From the NCBI RefSeq assembly GCF_032818155.1, contig NZ_CP102589.1, forward strand, positions 3,148,001-3,212,000: a stretch of DNA of 64,000 bases, in the 5' to 3' direction. How positions within the stretch are numbered: position 1 is the stretch's first letter; the number at the start of each line of letters is the position of its first letter. The translations under genes were made by a program, and so were the position numbers. Below the pieces are notes generated by a model that saw nothing but the letters and a program-made list of their open reading frames with translations, was not told the DNA's origin and made no database searches. This DNA is from Niallia taxi (GTDB lineage: Bacteria > Bacillota > Bacilli > Bacillales > Cytobacillaceae). Shown here in pieces: positions 35,487-45,057 of this stretch.

Positions 35487-38478
35487 ATTTATATTTAGGA
35501 ATTTCTAGTTTAAGTATATAAGAGTCTAATAGGCTGTACAGATTATAAATTTGAGTCACCTGTTTGGACGCCCAGCCGATATCTGTCGCATATTGATGCG
35601 TTGCTTTACCTGTGCTTTCTGCAGCCCCTGGATTCCATCTCATTTTATAAAGGGTATCTTGTCCAGCGTTAATATAACCTTGTGCAATAAACTTTGCACC
35701 GCCAATGATTGCAGCTTCTGGAGTAAACCAGCCTGCATTATAGGCGTACTGTGCTCCACTGGAAATAGCACTGCCATCATATGCCCCAATTCCATACATA
35801 TTATAGACTGTTTTGCCATTTAAAGTTACACCTTTCGCTAACGTTGATGTGCCATTACCAGTTTCAAGTAATGCATGGGAAATCAAATAAACCTCATTAA
35901 TGCCATACGCATTTGCTGCCGTAATAAAGGATGAAGCTTTACCAGAAAGTATGCCTTTACCTGCTAATATGCGTTCATTTACTTCGCTATCATTAATATC
36001 TGCTTTTGCTGACAGCTTTAAAAACTGCATAGACTGTACAGTAGTGTTTATAAAATTATCCGGATTTAAATAGTAAGTGGTATCTTCCTTGCTTGCATTA
36101 ACCCAAGATTGTGTGCTATTTACTTTATACCAGTAGTAGCCGTCAGAGCCCTTCACTTTTGAAGTTATCGTCAGCACCTGACCATTTTGAACAGAATTAA
36201 CGACACTGTATTCAGTACCTGCACCGCCTCTTAATCTCCACCCACTGCCTATTATTGTTCCTTTTGTTTTGTCGGAAGATTTAAATGCTACTGCATCCTC
36301 TCTTATATAAACATCATAAGCCTTGTCTGTTTGTGGGTTTGCACCCATTTGAATAGAAGCCATTTCATCTAATGTCATATCGTAATTGACATATGTTTTA
36401 ACTGTTTCCCCTTTGCTGACACCTGGCGTTTCTGCTTGTTTAGTAGTCAAATAAGCACTGCTGACATAGCCGTCCTGCCCATTCGCAGTAACCTTCGCCC
36501 AGCCATTTTCTTCTGAATAAACAGTTACCGCTGTTCCAGCTGCCAATTTTGCAACAATTCCAGCTGAAGAAGATGGTGATTTGCGCATATTCAAGCTTGA
36601 GCCTTGATCTACATTTACATATTTCAGCGTTCCCTCTGTGCTGCCAGCAGTGTCTTCACCTGGATTCGCATTTTCATTAGAATCAGTATTTTTGCTGTCA
36701 TCCAAGCTGCTAGAAGTTAAATAACTGCTGCTCACATAGCCTGTCTTACCGCTTGCCGTAATTTTTGTCCAGCCATTGGATTCAGAAATCACAGTAACTG
36801 CAGTACCTCTAGAAAGCTTTGTGACAACACTGCCGCTTGTGCTTGCACTTGCTCTCATATTCAATGTTGAGTTTTTATCCACATTTACATATTTCGTTAC
36901 TGTTGGTGTTTCTTTTACCGGGTCCTTCGGTGCATCAGTACTACCGTTTTGTGTGTTTGGAGCAGTTGTTGTTAAATAGCTTGTACTTACATAGCCTGTT
37001 TTACCGCTTACTGTAATTTTTGCCCAGCCTTTGGATTCAGATGTTACCGTCACCTTTGTTCCGCTTGACAGCTTTGTAACAACACTGCCGCTTGTGCTTG
37101 CACTAGACCTCATATTCAATGTTGAGTTTTTATCCACATTTACATATTTCGTTACTGTTGGTGTTTCTTTTACCGGGTCCTTCGGTGCATCAGTACTGCC
37201 GTTTTGTGTGTTTGGAGCAGTTGTTGTTAAATAGCTTGTACTTACATAGCCTGTTTTACCGCTTACTGTAATTTTTGCCCAGCCTTTGGATTCAGATGTT
37301 ACCGTTACCTTTGTTCCGCTTGACAGCTTTGTGACAACACTGCCGCTTGTGCTTGCACTAGACCTCATATTTAATGTCGAGTTTTTATCAACATTTACAT
37401 ATTTTGTTACTGTTGGTGTTTCTTTTACCGGGTCCTTCGGTGCATCAGTACTGCCGCTTTGTGTGTTTGGAGCAGTTGTTGTTAAATAGCTTGTACTTAC
37501 ATAGCCTGTTTTACCGCTTACTGTAATTTTTGCCCAGCCTTTGGATTCAGATGTTACCGTTACCTTTGTTCCGCTTGACAGCTTTGTGACAACACTGCCG
37601 CTTGTGCTTGCACTAGACCTCATATTCAATGTTGAGTTTTTATCAACATTTACATATTTGGTTGTTGTTTTCGCCACAGTGCCTGAACTGCTGTTCGTGT
37701 TTGTTTTATCTGTAACAGAAGTGGCGGATTTTGTTTTTGATAAGTATTTTGTCGCTACATAGCCTTCTTTTCCATATACCTTTACCTTCGTCCAGCCATT
37801 TGAATCACTGTATGCTGTTACCTCAACACCTTTTGCAAGCTTCACGATAACAGAGCCGCTGTTTGATGGTTTATTACGCATATTAAGGCTTGATCCTTGG
37901 TCAACATTGACATACATTGTCTCTGTTTTTGTTTCTTTCGTGCTCACCTTTGGTGTAGTGTCTGCCTTTGGCGTGCTTTCCTTCACTGTTGACACGGTAT
38001 CAGATAAATATTTAGAAGCTACATATCCTTGTTTTCCGTTCACCTTTATTTTAGACCAGCCGTTTGAATCAGATAATACCTCTACTTTTGTGTTCGCAGC
38101 TATCTTTGTCACAACTGAAGAGGAAGTATTTGGAGATGTTCTCACATTTAAAGTTGAATTGCTATCAATAGAAACATATTTAACGTATGTACTTGTTTTT
38201 TCTGTAAGATAATCTGAGCTGACATAACCAGTTTTTCCATCGACTGTTATCTTTGCCCAGCCGTTGCTTTCAGACAAAACAGTCACTTCTTTTCCTTTTT
38301 TTAAGGTGGTGACAACTCCAGCTTTTGATGATGCGCTTTTTCTCACATTAAGAGAGGAGTTACTTTCAACATTGACATATTTCACAACAGCAGCATTAGA
38401 AGCTGCCTGAGCTTCTTGAATAAGAACAGGTGCTGATAACGCTGCGAAAAATACTCCAGGAACAATGACTTTTTTCAT
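35485..38478 (-). CDS. Secreted SH3b-repeat N-acetylglucosaminidase (autolysin)
   Basis: A 997-residue exported protein. Signal peptide at residues 1-26 (ending AQAAS). Eight bacterial SH3 repeats follow (about residues 32-690), each with the pattern KYVNVD..S.LN(M/V)R ... GWAK(I/V) ... GYVSS.YL, then a ninth, divergent SH3-like part (about 735-800, GWRLRGGAGTEY). The C-terminal glucosaminidase domain (about 820-990) has the likely catalytic Glu in SHALLETGNGTS. Such enzymes cleave the N-acetylglucosaminyl bond in peptidoglycan and bind the wall through SH3b units. Repeats four to seven are nearly identical even in DNA. GGAGG supports the ATG. Confidence 0.93.
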   Translation of the reverse strand: MKKVIVPGVFFAALSAPVLIQEAQAASNAAVVKYVNVESNSSLNVRKSASSKAGVVTTLKKGKEVTVLSESNGWAKITVDGKTGYVSSDYLTEKTSTYVKYVSIDSNSTLNVRTSPNTSSSVVTKIAANTKVEVLSDSNGWSKIKVNGKQGYVASKYLSDTVSTVKESTPKADTTPKVSTKETKTETMYVNVDQGSSLNMRNKPSNSGSVIVKLAKGVEVTAYSDSNGWTKVKVYGKEGYVATKYLSKTKSATSVTDKTNTNSSSGTVAKTTTKYVNVDKNSTLNMRSSASTSGSVVTKLSSGTKVTVTSESKGWAKITVSGKTGYVSTSYLTTTAPNTQSGSTDAPKDPVKETPTVTKYVNVDKNSTLNMRSSASTSGSVVTKLSSGTKVTVTSESKGWAKITVSGKTGYVSTSYLTTTAPNTQNGSTDAPKDPVKETPTVTKYVNVDKNSTLNMRSSASTSGSVVTKLSSGTKVTVTSESKGWAKITVSGKTGYVSTSYLTTTAPNTQNGSTDAPKDPVKETPTVTKYVNVDKNSTLNMRASASTSGSVVTKLSRGTAVTVISESNGWTKITASGKTGYVSSSYLTSSSLDDSKNTDSNENANPGEDTAGSTEGTLKYVNVDQGSSLNMRKSPSSSAGIVAKLAAGTAVTVYSEENGWAKVTANGQDGYVSSAYLTTKQAETPGVSKGETVKTYVNYDMTLDEMASIQMGANPQTDKAYDVYIREDAVAFKSSDKTKGTIIGSGWRLRGGAGTEYSVVNSVQNGQVLTITSKVKGSDGYYWYKVNSTQSWVNASKEDTTYYLNPDNFINTTVQSMQFLKLSAKADINDSEVNERILAGKGILSGKASSFITAANAYGINEVYLISHALLETGNGTSTLAKGVTLNGKTVYNMYGIGAYDGSAISSGAQYAYNAGWFTPEAAIIGGAKFIAQGYINAGQDTLYKMRWNPGAAESTGKATHQYATDIGWASKQVTQIYNLYSLLDSYILKLEIPKYK
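36715..37665 (-). repeat. Tandem 255-base repeats inside the glucosaminidase gene
   Basis: Three full units of 255 bases (85 codons: one SH3b domain plus a TDAPKDPVKETPTV linker) and a fourth without the linker. The first three encode protein differing at a single residue (Ser or Asn before GSTDAP), and DNA differs at only a few positions, so expansion is recent. Confidence 0.93.
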
Positions 38479-38756
38479 TCCTACGACCTCCTTTTTACTA
38501 AAATCATATCAAAATATGATTCTATATACCTATTATATATTTTAGTATGTAATTAGTTCTCATTTTCTCACTGTATAGTACCTATATTATTCGTTATACA
38601 ACTATTCGTATATAATACTATAGTCACGTTTTATAATAATATATTAATGCTTTTTATACTAGACAATCAAGAGTATAAACCTTTCATCAAGATAACCTAA
38701 ACTATTATTTGACTATAATACACAGAGAATAATCCTTTAAATATTAAAAAACACAA
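38479..38756. other. AT-rich region upstream of the glucosaminidase gene
   Basis: About 280 bases, mostly A and T, with repeated TATAAT-like motifs and no credible reading frame. The minus-strand promoter of the autolysin must lie here; I could not single out one or assign a sigma factor. Confidence 0.55.
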
Positions 38757-38787
38757 AAAAACAGGGCATAAATACATACCCTGTTTT
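38757..38787 (-). terminator. Terminator of the YitT-type gene
   Basis: AAACAGGG and CCCTGTTT pair over a 12-base loop, flanked by A-runs and T-runs. Confidence 0.85.
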
Positions 38788-38794
38788 ACCTGGT

Positions 38795-39682
38795 TTAAAC
38801 TACATTATTAAAATTATTGCCCACCACTTCATTCATATTATGTACGGTTATGAATGCATTTTTATCAATTTTATAGATAAACTTTTTTAATTTTATATAA
38901 TCTTGTCTTTTTAATACAATCGTTATAACTTCTTTTTCGTCATTAGAAAATGCGCCTATCGCAGAATGCAGTGTTGCACTTTTATGGAGTTGTTCAATAA
39001 TGTAATGCTTAATGTGCTCGCATTTTTCACTTATTATGACAACCTCTTTTGTCATTTGCAGTTGATCACGGAAGTAATCCACGACGACCCCTCTTAGAAA
39101 AACACCAAAGCATGCATACAAGCCCTTTTCCATACCGAAAGCAAATATTGCAGCAAGAGATATGAGACAATCTGCCATCAATACTGCCTTCCCTATTTCA
39201 ATCGCAAAATACTTATTAATGATCATTGCAATCAAGTCCATACCACCAGTAGAAGCATTTTGCTTTAAAACAAGAACGAGTCCTAATCCTGCGATTAATG
39301 TACCAACTACTAGCTGTATAAAGAGGTCATGACTTAACGGAACATAAACAGGATTAACCCTCCCAAGCATCCATACAAAAAACGTCAGTAAAAAGCTTGC
39401 ATAAATTGTTTTAAGACCAAACTGAAACCCTAAAAAGGCAAAACCTAAGAGGAAAAACAATATATTAAGCAAGCCCATTAGCCCACCTAACGGAATAGTA
39501 GGAAAATAGGATTGCAAAACAACGCTCAGTCCCCCAAGTCCTCCAGAAGCAAATTGGTTTGGCGCCATAAAGTAATGAATATTAACGGCCATCAGCAATA
39601 CTCCGATATGAAGCCAAAGATAGCTTAACGTCTTTTCAAAGCTGATTATTTTTATTTTTCCCAGTCCACTGAAAGATCCCAT
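38795..39682 (-). CDS. YitT-family membrane protein (DUF161/DUF2179)
   Basis: A protein of 295 residues with about five to six membrane helices in residues 20-200, including the family's [10 protein letters not shown] and [11 protein letters not shown] motifs, and a cytoplasmic DUF2179 domain (about 205-290) with KEVVIISEK and [13 protein letters not shown]. Function of the family is not established. Its start lies inside the 3' end of the asparaginase gene. I chose the ATG at 39682 because GGAG lies about eleven bases upstream; an ATG seven codons earlier is the alternative. Confidence 0.85.
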   Translation of the reverse strand: MGSFSGLGKIKIISFEKTLSYLWLHIGVLLMAVNIHYFMAPNQFASGGLGGLSVVLQSYFPTIPLGGLMGLLNILFFLLGFAFLGFQFGLKTIYASFLLTFFVWMLGRVNPVYVPLSHDLFIQLVVGTLIAGLGLVLVLKQNASTGGMDLIAMIINKYFAIEIGKAVLMADCLISLAAIFAFGMEKGLYACFGVFLRGVVVDYFRDQLQMTKEVVIISEKCEHIKHYIIEQLHKSATLHSAIGAFSNDEKEVITIVLKRQDYIKLKKFIYKIDKNAFITVHNMNEVVGNNFNNVV

Positions 39683-40650
39683 GCGATTGGCTTCTCCATC
39701 CATTGTTTTGCTGCTTCCACGTTATCCGCCTTACCTAATACCCACATCAACTTTGCTATGATTGCTTCTGTGTTCATATCTGCCGATAAGATAACATTAT
39801 ATTGGGCAACTTTTCTTCCTACTTCATATAAATACAAGTCTTGCCCCTCTTCCAAACACTGTGTAGAGATAACGACAGCAACACCTGCTTCTACCATTTC
39901 CGCTAATTTCGGGAGCAGGTTTCTATCTTCAAATGGCAAGCCCCCATTCCCGAAGCTCTCAATTACAATGCCTTTATAATTATTCTTTAAATAGTCAAAG
40001 ATCTCAGGCTTTGTACCAGGATGCAATTTCAGCAGAAACACATCAGAACACAAGCTAGTATCCTTTTTGAAAGGCTCTGAGGATTTTTTTGGTTTCCAGT
40101 AATACTCAATTTTTTTATTTTGGATAGATGCGACATACGGGTGGTTGATACTTTCAAATGCATCATAGCTTTTGGTCCTCATCTTCACTGCACGTGTACC
40201 GATGATAACCCTGCCATCAAACACAACGAAAACTCCGCCTATATCTTCTGTAGCAAAATGAATGCTGTCTGCAACATTTTTCTTTGCGTCAGTTTGCTTA
40301 AAGCTAATCGGAACTTGAGATCCTGTTATAACAACAGGCTTTTCTAATCCTTGAAGCATGTATGATAAAGCAGCAGAAGTATACCCCATTGTATCTGTGC
40401 CATGTGTGATAACAAATCCGTCATATAAGTCATAATTTTCGCTGATTGCTTCTGCAATCACTTTCCAATGCTCAGGCTGCATATTTGTACTGTCTCTGTT
40501 CATGAGGATTTCACATGTTACATCAACTGATTGAGAATCTCCTTCAAAATGCACTAATAACTCCTCTGCAGTCATTCCAGGAACTAAACCTTCATTTCCC
40601 TCTATAGAAGCAATGGTACCGCCTGTAGCTAGCAGCAATATTTTTTTCAT
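39652..40650 (-). CDS. ansA: L-asparaginase, type I/II family
   Basis: A 332-residue asparaginase. The first catalytic threonine is in [10 protein letters not shown] at residues 6-15; the second is in [12 protein letters not shown] near residue 83, with SSS-type binding residues replaced by [11 protein letters not shown] upstream. There is no signal peptide, so it acts in the cytoplasm, releasing ammonia and aspartate from asparagine. It is divergent from an AnsR-type repressor gene and overlaps the YitT gene at its 3' end. No aspartase (ansB) gene follows, unlike ansAB of B. subtilis. Confidence 0.9.
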   Translation of the reverse strand: MKKILLLATGGTIASIEGNEGLVPGMTAEELLVHFEGDSQSVDVTCEILMNRDSTNMQPEHWKVIAEAISENYDLYDGFVITHGTDTMGYTSAALSYMLQGLEKPVVITGSQVPISFKQTDAKKNVADSIHFATEDIGGVFVVFDGRVIIGTRAVKMRTKSYDAFESINHPYVASIQNKKIEYYWKPKKSSEPFKKDTSLCSDVFLLKLHPGTKPEIFDYLKNNYKGIVIESFGNGGLPFEDRNLLPKLAEMVEAGVAVVISTQCLEEGQDLYLYEVGRKVAQYNVILSADMNTEAIIAKLMWVLGKADNVEAAKQWMEKPIAWDLSVDWEK

Positions 40651-40673
40651 GATAGCTCCTCCTAGTTACGAAT

Positions 40674-40766
40674 CCTTTTCACGTATGCGTTACGCGTATT
40701 CTTTTATTTGTATTATAGTACCACCATTAGCAATAAAGCAATATTTGTATTCTAATCGCGTATTTT
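40674..40766. promoter_or_regulatory. Divergent ansA/ansR promoter region with repeated GCGTATT motifs
   Basis: The ansA promoter on the minus strand is TTGCTT, 18 bases, TATAAT (40741 to 40712). Downstream of it lies TTACGCGTATTCTTTT (40690-40705) next to ACGTATGCG, and a related ATCGCGTATTTTTTC lies at 40755-40769 on the ansR side. These repeated GCGTATT elements are candidates for AnsR binding. The ansR side has an extended -10, TGC-TATACT, at 40790-40798. Confidence 0.5.
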
Positions 40767-40829
40767 TTCTTTTAAAAAGAATTTAGACATGCTATACTTC
40801 CAAATATAGAGTAAAAGGGGGAACATTCG

Positions 40830-41156
40830 TTGCTGCAAATATTAAGCGAGCTTAGAAAAAACAAAAATTGGTCTCAAGCTGAAACAGCGGAGCTTTTAGG
40901 AATAGCCAAAAGCACATACGCTGGTTATGAATCAGGATATCGTGAACCTTCTTTAAGAGCGCTCATCCAAATAGCTGATTTATTTGATGTCTCTATTGAT
41001 GTAATTCTTGCTCGTAAAAATCAGACTACTGTATTAGAGCTGGCTACCATTTCTAAAATGGATAGTATTGTTCTGACTGTTGATGGCAAGCCACTGACAG
41101 AGGAAGAGACAGCAAACCTCATAGCATTTACTAGAGTTAGGCGGGAGCTTGGCTAG
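40830..41156 (+). CDS. ansR: XRE-family repressor, AnsR-like
   Basis: A 108-residue protein with an N-terminal HTH_3 domain (residues 3-60: LSELRKNKNWSQAETAELLG, then KSTYAGYESGYREPS). This closely resembles AnsR, the asparagine-responsive repressor of the asparaginase operon in B. subtilis, and it is divergent from the asparaginase gene. The C-terminal 45 residues would hold the ligand or dimer part. The start is TTG with AAAAGGGGG ten bases upstream. Asparagine or aspartate sensing is family knowledge, not visible here. Confidence 0.85.
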   Translation: MLQILSELRKNKNWSQAETAELLGIAKSTYAGYESGYREPSLRALIQIADLFDVSIDVILARKNQTTVLELATISKMDSIVLTVDGKPLTEEETANLIAFTRVRRELG

Positions 41157-41168
41157 AATATGCATAAA

Positions 41169-41198
41169 AAAAACCTGATTTATAAAATCAAGTTCTTT
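41169..41198 (+). terminator. Terminator between ansR and the nitroreductase gene
   Basis: AACCTGATTT and AAATCAAGTT form a stem with one mismatch, preceded by A-run and followed by CTTTTC; likely used from both sides. Confidence 0.65.
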
Positions 41199-41212
41199 TC
41201 ATACTTAGTATA

Positions 41213-41698
41213 TTAATTTAAATGCTTTACTTTTAATTCAATTGATTGCCTTTCCTTTGCATCCTTTGTTTCATCAGGATACCCAACTGCAATCACACCA
41301 ACTACATCATAGTCATCTGTTACACCTAGAATGTTTCTTCCATTCTCAGAAGCGCCTACAGAACTCCAAAATGTTCCTAATCCTTTTTCACATGATAGTA
41401 GAAGGAAATTTTGGATGAAACAAGAAACAGCAGCTGCGTTTTCTTCCCTTTCTAAGGTGTTTCTTCCTTTGTGAGAAAGGACAGCAAATAAGATTGGTGC
41501 ATCACCGAAATTAATTTTATGATTAAACTTCGCTCTTGTTTCTTCCCCAATAAACAGAATTTCCCAAGGCTCTGTCATCTTATGGTTCGGAGCAAATGCG
41601 GATACTTGGAGAAGTTCTTTAATTGTATCTGTACTTACAGCCGTTGTTTTAAACTTTTTGATTGTTCTTCTACCTTTAATTATTGTTTCCAAGCTCAT
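41213..41698 (-). CDS. Nitroreductase family protein
   Basis: A 161-residue, short FMN-dependent nitroreductase. The phosphate-binding Arg cluster is at the start (IIKGRRTIKKFK), with APNHKMTEPWEILF near residue 35 and the C-terminal VIAVGYPDE near 140. It is shorter than the usual 190-220 residues. The ATG at 41698 is chosen for its AAGGGGATAG ribosome site; an in-frame ATG 14 codons upstream has none. Substrate unknown; similar small members act on nitro compounds or quinones. Confidence 0.85.
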   Translation of the reverse strand: MSLETIIKGRRTIKKFKTTAVSTDTIKELLQVSAFAPNHKMTEPWEILFIGEETRAKFNHKINFGDAPILFAVLSHKGRNTLEREENAAAVSCFIQNFLLLSCEKGLGTFWSSVGASENGRNILGVTDDYDVVGVIAVGYPDETKDAKERQSIELKVKHLN

Positions 41699-41882
41699 TC
41701 TATCTATCCCCTTTTCACTTTTTTCTCTTTTATTATACATGAAAACAGCATTTTTTTCCTATCGACAAATTTCCCAGGAAATCTATAAACCAACAATTTA
41801 TCGAAAAATTCATTCCATTCGTTTTAAATTCTCTTATTAAGGGAATTAGAATTGTAATTAATGATAGAAAAGGAGAATGAAT

Positions 41883-42656
41883 ATGGATAAAAAAGTTGCA
41901 GTCATAACTGGTTCTGGACAGGGTATCGGGAAAGCCATCGCAGAAAGGCTTGGCAAAGATGGATTTACCATTGTTATTAGTGACGTTAATGAAGAAAGTG
42001 CGAACAGAACCAGCATTGAATTAATGGAAAAAGGCATTGAAAGCATGGCAGTACAGGCAAATGTCAGCTCAAAAAAAGAGATAGAAAGTCTAGTCGAACA
42101 AACTGTTCAGCAGTATGGACAGCTTGATGTTTTCATTAATAATGCAGGAATCGATCAAGTTGATTCCATCTTAAATATTTCAGAAGAAGATGTACAAAAA
42201 ATCTTTGAAGTGAATGTATTTGGTACATTATACGGTATCCAAGCTGCTGCTGCACAAATGAAAAAACAAGGAACAGGCGGAAAAATCATCAATGCCTGCA
42301 GTATTGCTGGACATAGAGCCTATTCCTTGTTAGGTGCTTATTCTGCAACAAAGTTTGCTGTTAAAGCATGGACACAGGCTGCTGCTGAGGAGCTTGCTTC
42401 AGCCAAAATTACCGTCAATTCCTATTGTCCAGGTATTGTTGGCACAAGTATGTGGGACAGAATTGACGCTGGTATGGTCGAATATATGAATCTGGAAAAA
42501 GGACAGGCATTTGAACAATTCTCTAAAAGCATTGCATTAGGACGCACCCAAGAACCAGAGGATGTAGCTAATTTCGTGTCCTTTCTTGCCTCAAAGGATT
42601 CCGATTATATGACAGGGCAATCGGTCCTTATTGACGGCGGTATCCTTTACGGATAA
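41883..42656 (+). CDS. budC: Acetoin/diacetyl reductase or 2,3-butanediol dehydrogenase (SDR family)
   Basis: A 257-residue classical short-chain dehydrogenase: [11 protein letters not shown] cofactor loop, NNAGID, catalytic Ser in NACSIAGH, Tyr-Lys in YSATKFA, and the family-specific [14 protein letters not shown] and [15 protein letters not shown]. The last blocks match (S)-acetoin-forming diacetyl reductases and meso-2,3-butanediol dehydrogenases. I chose the second ATG (41883), seven bases after AGGAG; the ATG at 41877 is only one base away from it. Single-gene unit. Confidence 0.87.
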   Translation: MDKKVAVITGSGQGIGKAIAERLGKDGFTIVISDVNEESANRTSIELMEKGIESMAVQANVSSKKEIESLVEQTVQQYGQLDVFINNAGIDQVDSILNISEEDVQKIFEVNVFGTLYGIQAAAAQMKKQGTGGKIINACSIAGHRAYSLLGAYSATKFAVKAWTQAAAEELASAKITVNSYCPGIVGTSMWDRIDAGMVEYMNLEKGQAFEQFSKSIALGRTQEPEDVANFVSFLASKDSDYMTGQSVLIDGGILYG

Positions 42657-42660
42657 ATAA

Positions 42661-42693
42661 AAAAGAGGGCTTCCATTATGGACGCCCTCTTCT
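42661..42693. terminator. Bidirectional terminator between budC and kimA
   Basis: AAGAGGGC and GCCCTCTT (42663-42670, 42684-42691) with inner TTCC/GGA pairing; T-run strongest on the minus strand. Confidence 0.85.
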
Positions 42694-42729
42694 TAAGTCT
42701 AACATGATATTAATCATTCTAACTGGCTA

Positions 42730-44556
42730 TTACTTTTCAAAACGGAAAGGTACTGTTGTAACAATTACGTTTCTTCTATAAAGCAGATGCGCTTTCAGAA
42801 GCAGGCTTGATTGATTATGCAGGATATTATGCCAGCTTTTTTTCGTAATGAATTGAGGAATAATGACTGTTACACTGTTATGGTTTTCCGCTCCTTTCTC
42901 TTCAATCACATCTATGAATCTTCTTAGCGGTCTTACTAAACTGCGATACTGTGAATGAATAGTCACGAGACGGATATCTGGACGATATGCTTGCCATTTT
43001 TCCTCCATCCGCTTTTCACTTTCTCTGTCAAATGCAACGTAAACGGCAATAATCGTTTGCCCGATACTTTCAGCATAGGCTAAGGAATTATCAACAACCT
43101 TTGTGATACCTGCCACAGGCAGAATAACGATATTGCCTTCTGGTTTTTCCGCCTTATGATTTTCATCCATACGCAGCTGTTTAGCAACATCCTCGTAATG
43201 TCCTTTAATACGATGGAAGATAAATACAATAATCGGCAGGAAGATTAACACAGACCAAACTTGCGAAAACTTAGTTGTAAATAGGATAAGCAGCACAGTC
43301 AATGTGATAATCGCACCGGCAAGATTTATGCTCATTTTCCATTTCCAGTTTTTCGGTCTTTCTGTAAACCATTTTTTAATCATTCCGCTTTGCGATAAGG
43401 TAAATGGAATGAATACACCAACTGCATATAACGGAATCAACATTTCCGTATTTCCCTTAAACAGGAAGATTAACAGGATTGATGCTGCACCGAGTGTGAC
43501 GATACCATTTGAGTAGCCCAATCGATCACCGCGAATGGTGAATATTCTTGGCATATACTTATCAACAGCAAGGTTAACAGCCAACAGCGGAAACGCAGCA
43601 AATCCAGTGTTTGCAGCTAATATTAAAATAAGTGCTGTTGTTACTTGGATAAAATAATATACTCCTGAGCGCCCGAATACTTCTGACGCAATTTGGGATA
43701 CGACTGTTTCATCTGCTTTAGGAGATATTCCATACCAATAAGCCAATAAGGTAATCCCTGTAAACAGCACACCCAGTATAATTCCCATCATCGTTAATGT
43801 TCTGACAGCATTTTTTGCTGATGGCTCTTTAAAGTTCGGAACAGCATTAGAGATAGCCTCAACACCTGTTAGCGCAGAGCACCCAGATGAAAATGCCTTT
43901 AATAACAGAAAGATGCTAAGTCCAGGGACAGCAGTGCCAATCGGTGTATGCTCAACGCTTCCAACATCTCCTGTTGCAATCTTCCACAGCCCAGTGCCTA
44001 TAAGCACTGCCAATGCTATAACAAATAGGTAAACAGGATATGCAAGTATAGAAGCAGATTCAGTAACACCTCTTAAATTCAATATGGTAATTAAGACAAC
44101 AAACAAACAGGCAATGATTACATTATGTTCATGCAAGACAGGAAAAGCCGATGTTATAGCATCTGTTCCTGCTGAAACACTTACTGCTACAGTCAAAATA
44201 TAATCGACAAGCAAAGAGCCCCCTGCAATCAAACCAGCATTTTCTCCTAGGTTTTTCTTCGAAACAATATATGCCCCGCCGCCACGCGGATAAGCATAAA
44301 TGATTTGTCTATATGACAGGATTAGTGCAACAAGAAGCACAAGTACGCCAATTGCAATCGGAATAGAATACCAGTATGCAAGAATTCCGATACCTGCTAA
44401 TACGAGCAAAATTTGTTCTGTTCCGTATGCAACAGATGAAAGTGCATCAGAAGAAAGAATCGCCAATGCTTTAAGCTTATTTAACTTTTGATCCCCAAGT
44501 GCACTTGTTTTTAGTGGCTTCCCAATTAAAATTCGTTTTAAAATTGAACCGCTCAT
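42730..44556 (-). CDS. kimA: High-affinity potassium importer KimA
   Basis: A 608-residue transporter with the size and order of B. subtilis KimA (YdaO, 607 residues). Its opening IGKPLKTSA...KLKALAILSSDALSSVAYGTEQIL and the block GGGAYIVSKKNLGE are typical. About twelve membrane helices of the APC superfamily fold (residues 30-450) are followed by a cytoplasmic regulatory domain (about 465-608) that in KimA dimerises and binds c-di-AMP. GGAGG supports the ATG. A c-di-AMP riboswitch and terminator stand between promoter and gene, so high potassium should both block synthesis and inhibit the protein. Confidence 0.95.
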   Translation of the reverse strand: MSGSILKRILIGKPLKTSALGDQKLNKLKALAILSSDALSSVAYGTEQILLVLAGIGILAYWYSIPIAIGVLVLLVALILSYRQIIYAYPRGGGAYIVSKKNLGENAGLIAGGSLLVDYILTVAVSVSAGTDAITSAFPVLHEHNVIIACLFVVLITILNLRGVTESASILAYPVYLFVIALAVLIGTGLWKIATGDVGSVEHTPIGTAVPGLSIFLLLKAFSSGCSALTGVEAISNAVPNFKEPSAKNAVRTLTMMGIILGVLFTGITLLAYWYGISPKADETVVSQIASEVFGRSGVYYFIQVTTALILILAANTGFAAFPLLAVNLAVDKYMPRIFTIRGDRLGYSNGIVTLGAASILLIFLFKGNTEMLIPLYAVGVFIPFTLSQSGMIKKWFTERPKNWKWKMSINLAGAIITLTVLLILFTTKFSQVWSVLIFLPIIVFIFHRIKGHYEDVAKQLRMDENHKAEKPEGNIVILPVAGITKVVDNSLAYAESIGQTIIAVYVAFDRESEKRMEEKWQAYRPDIRLVTIHSQYRSLVRPLRRFIDVIEEKGAENHNSVTVIIPQFITKKSWHNILHNQSSLLLKAHLLYRRNVIVTTVPFRFEK

Positions 44557-44620
44557 GTTATCCTCCAGCTTTCCGCTAAAATGTCTTTCCTTGTTAGATG
44601 ATTATCCAATTTTTGCACAC

Positions 44621-44647
44621 AAAAAAACCACGAGGATACCCCGTGGT
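44621..44647 (-). terminator. Riboswitch-controlled terminator before kimA
   Basis: Minus strand: ACCACGGGG-TATC-CTCGTGGT followed by seven T residues. It lies directly after the c-di-AMP aptamer and 65 bases before the kimA start. Confidence 0.93.
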
Positions 44648-44680
44648 CGATTGTAAAAAAATCGAACATCAGATTATTCC

Positions 44681-44824
44681 TCTCTCTAAACGCTTACGGA
44701 GTTAGCTGTCGGGTTGGGACATCTGAGAGTTGCCCCTCCTGCAATAGGATTCACCCCAAGTGCCTATGAAATAGCACAAAAAAATTGGGTCCCCCGCTCC
44801 ACAAAAATGGATTAAGCGATTTAC
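44681..44824 (-). ncRNA. c-di-AMP riboswitch (ydaO-yuaA motif)
   Basis: On the minus strand the conserved blocks occur in order: AATCGCTTAATCC, GCGGGGGACCCAA, TTGTGCTATTTCATAGG, CTTGGGGTGAATCC, TATTGCAGGAGGGGCAACTC and AGCTAACTCCGTAAGCG. The class senses c-di-AMP and switches off potassium and wall-related genes. Linkage to kimA is the classical arrangement. Confidence 0.97.
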
Positions 44825-45010
44825 GAAATATTATTTACTTGAAGATATTACTCCCATTCAGATAAAAAGTAAATGAAGGAAAAAGACCATAAAGGAACAA
44901 AAAAGCGCAAATGAACGCATGCAAGGCAAATTACTCGTCCTCATCTAATCAGCTCTTTGTTTTTTGCGGTTTTTCTCGTTATTTCATGTTTTCTAAAAAA
45001 CAAAAAATAA

Positions 45011-45048
45011 AAAAGGAAGGAATGCTAAAAACAGCATTCCTTCCTTTA
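45011..45048 (-). terminator. Terminator of yjlC-ndh
   Basis: AAGGAAGGAATGCT and AGCATTCCTTCCTT form a 14-base-pair stem with a 5-base loop just after the ndh stop. Confidence 0.93.
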
Positions 45049-45057
45049 GGAAAATTA

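Noticed and set aside
36715..37665. Regular repeats that might suggest a CRISPR array.
   Set aside because: Period is 255 bases and in frame with one long gene; CRISPR repeats are 24-48 bases with unique spacers.
36776..37762. Four plus-strand frames of 67-73 codons spaced exactly 255 bases apart, with similar hydrophobic sequences.
   Set aside because: They lie opposite the SH3b repeats on the coding strand and exist only because the DNA repeat is duplicated; no ribosome sites.
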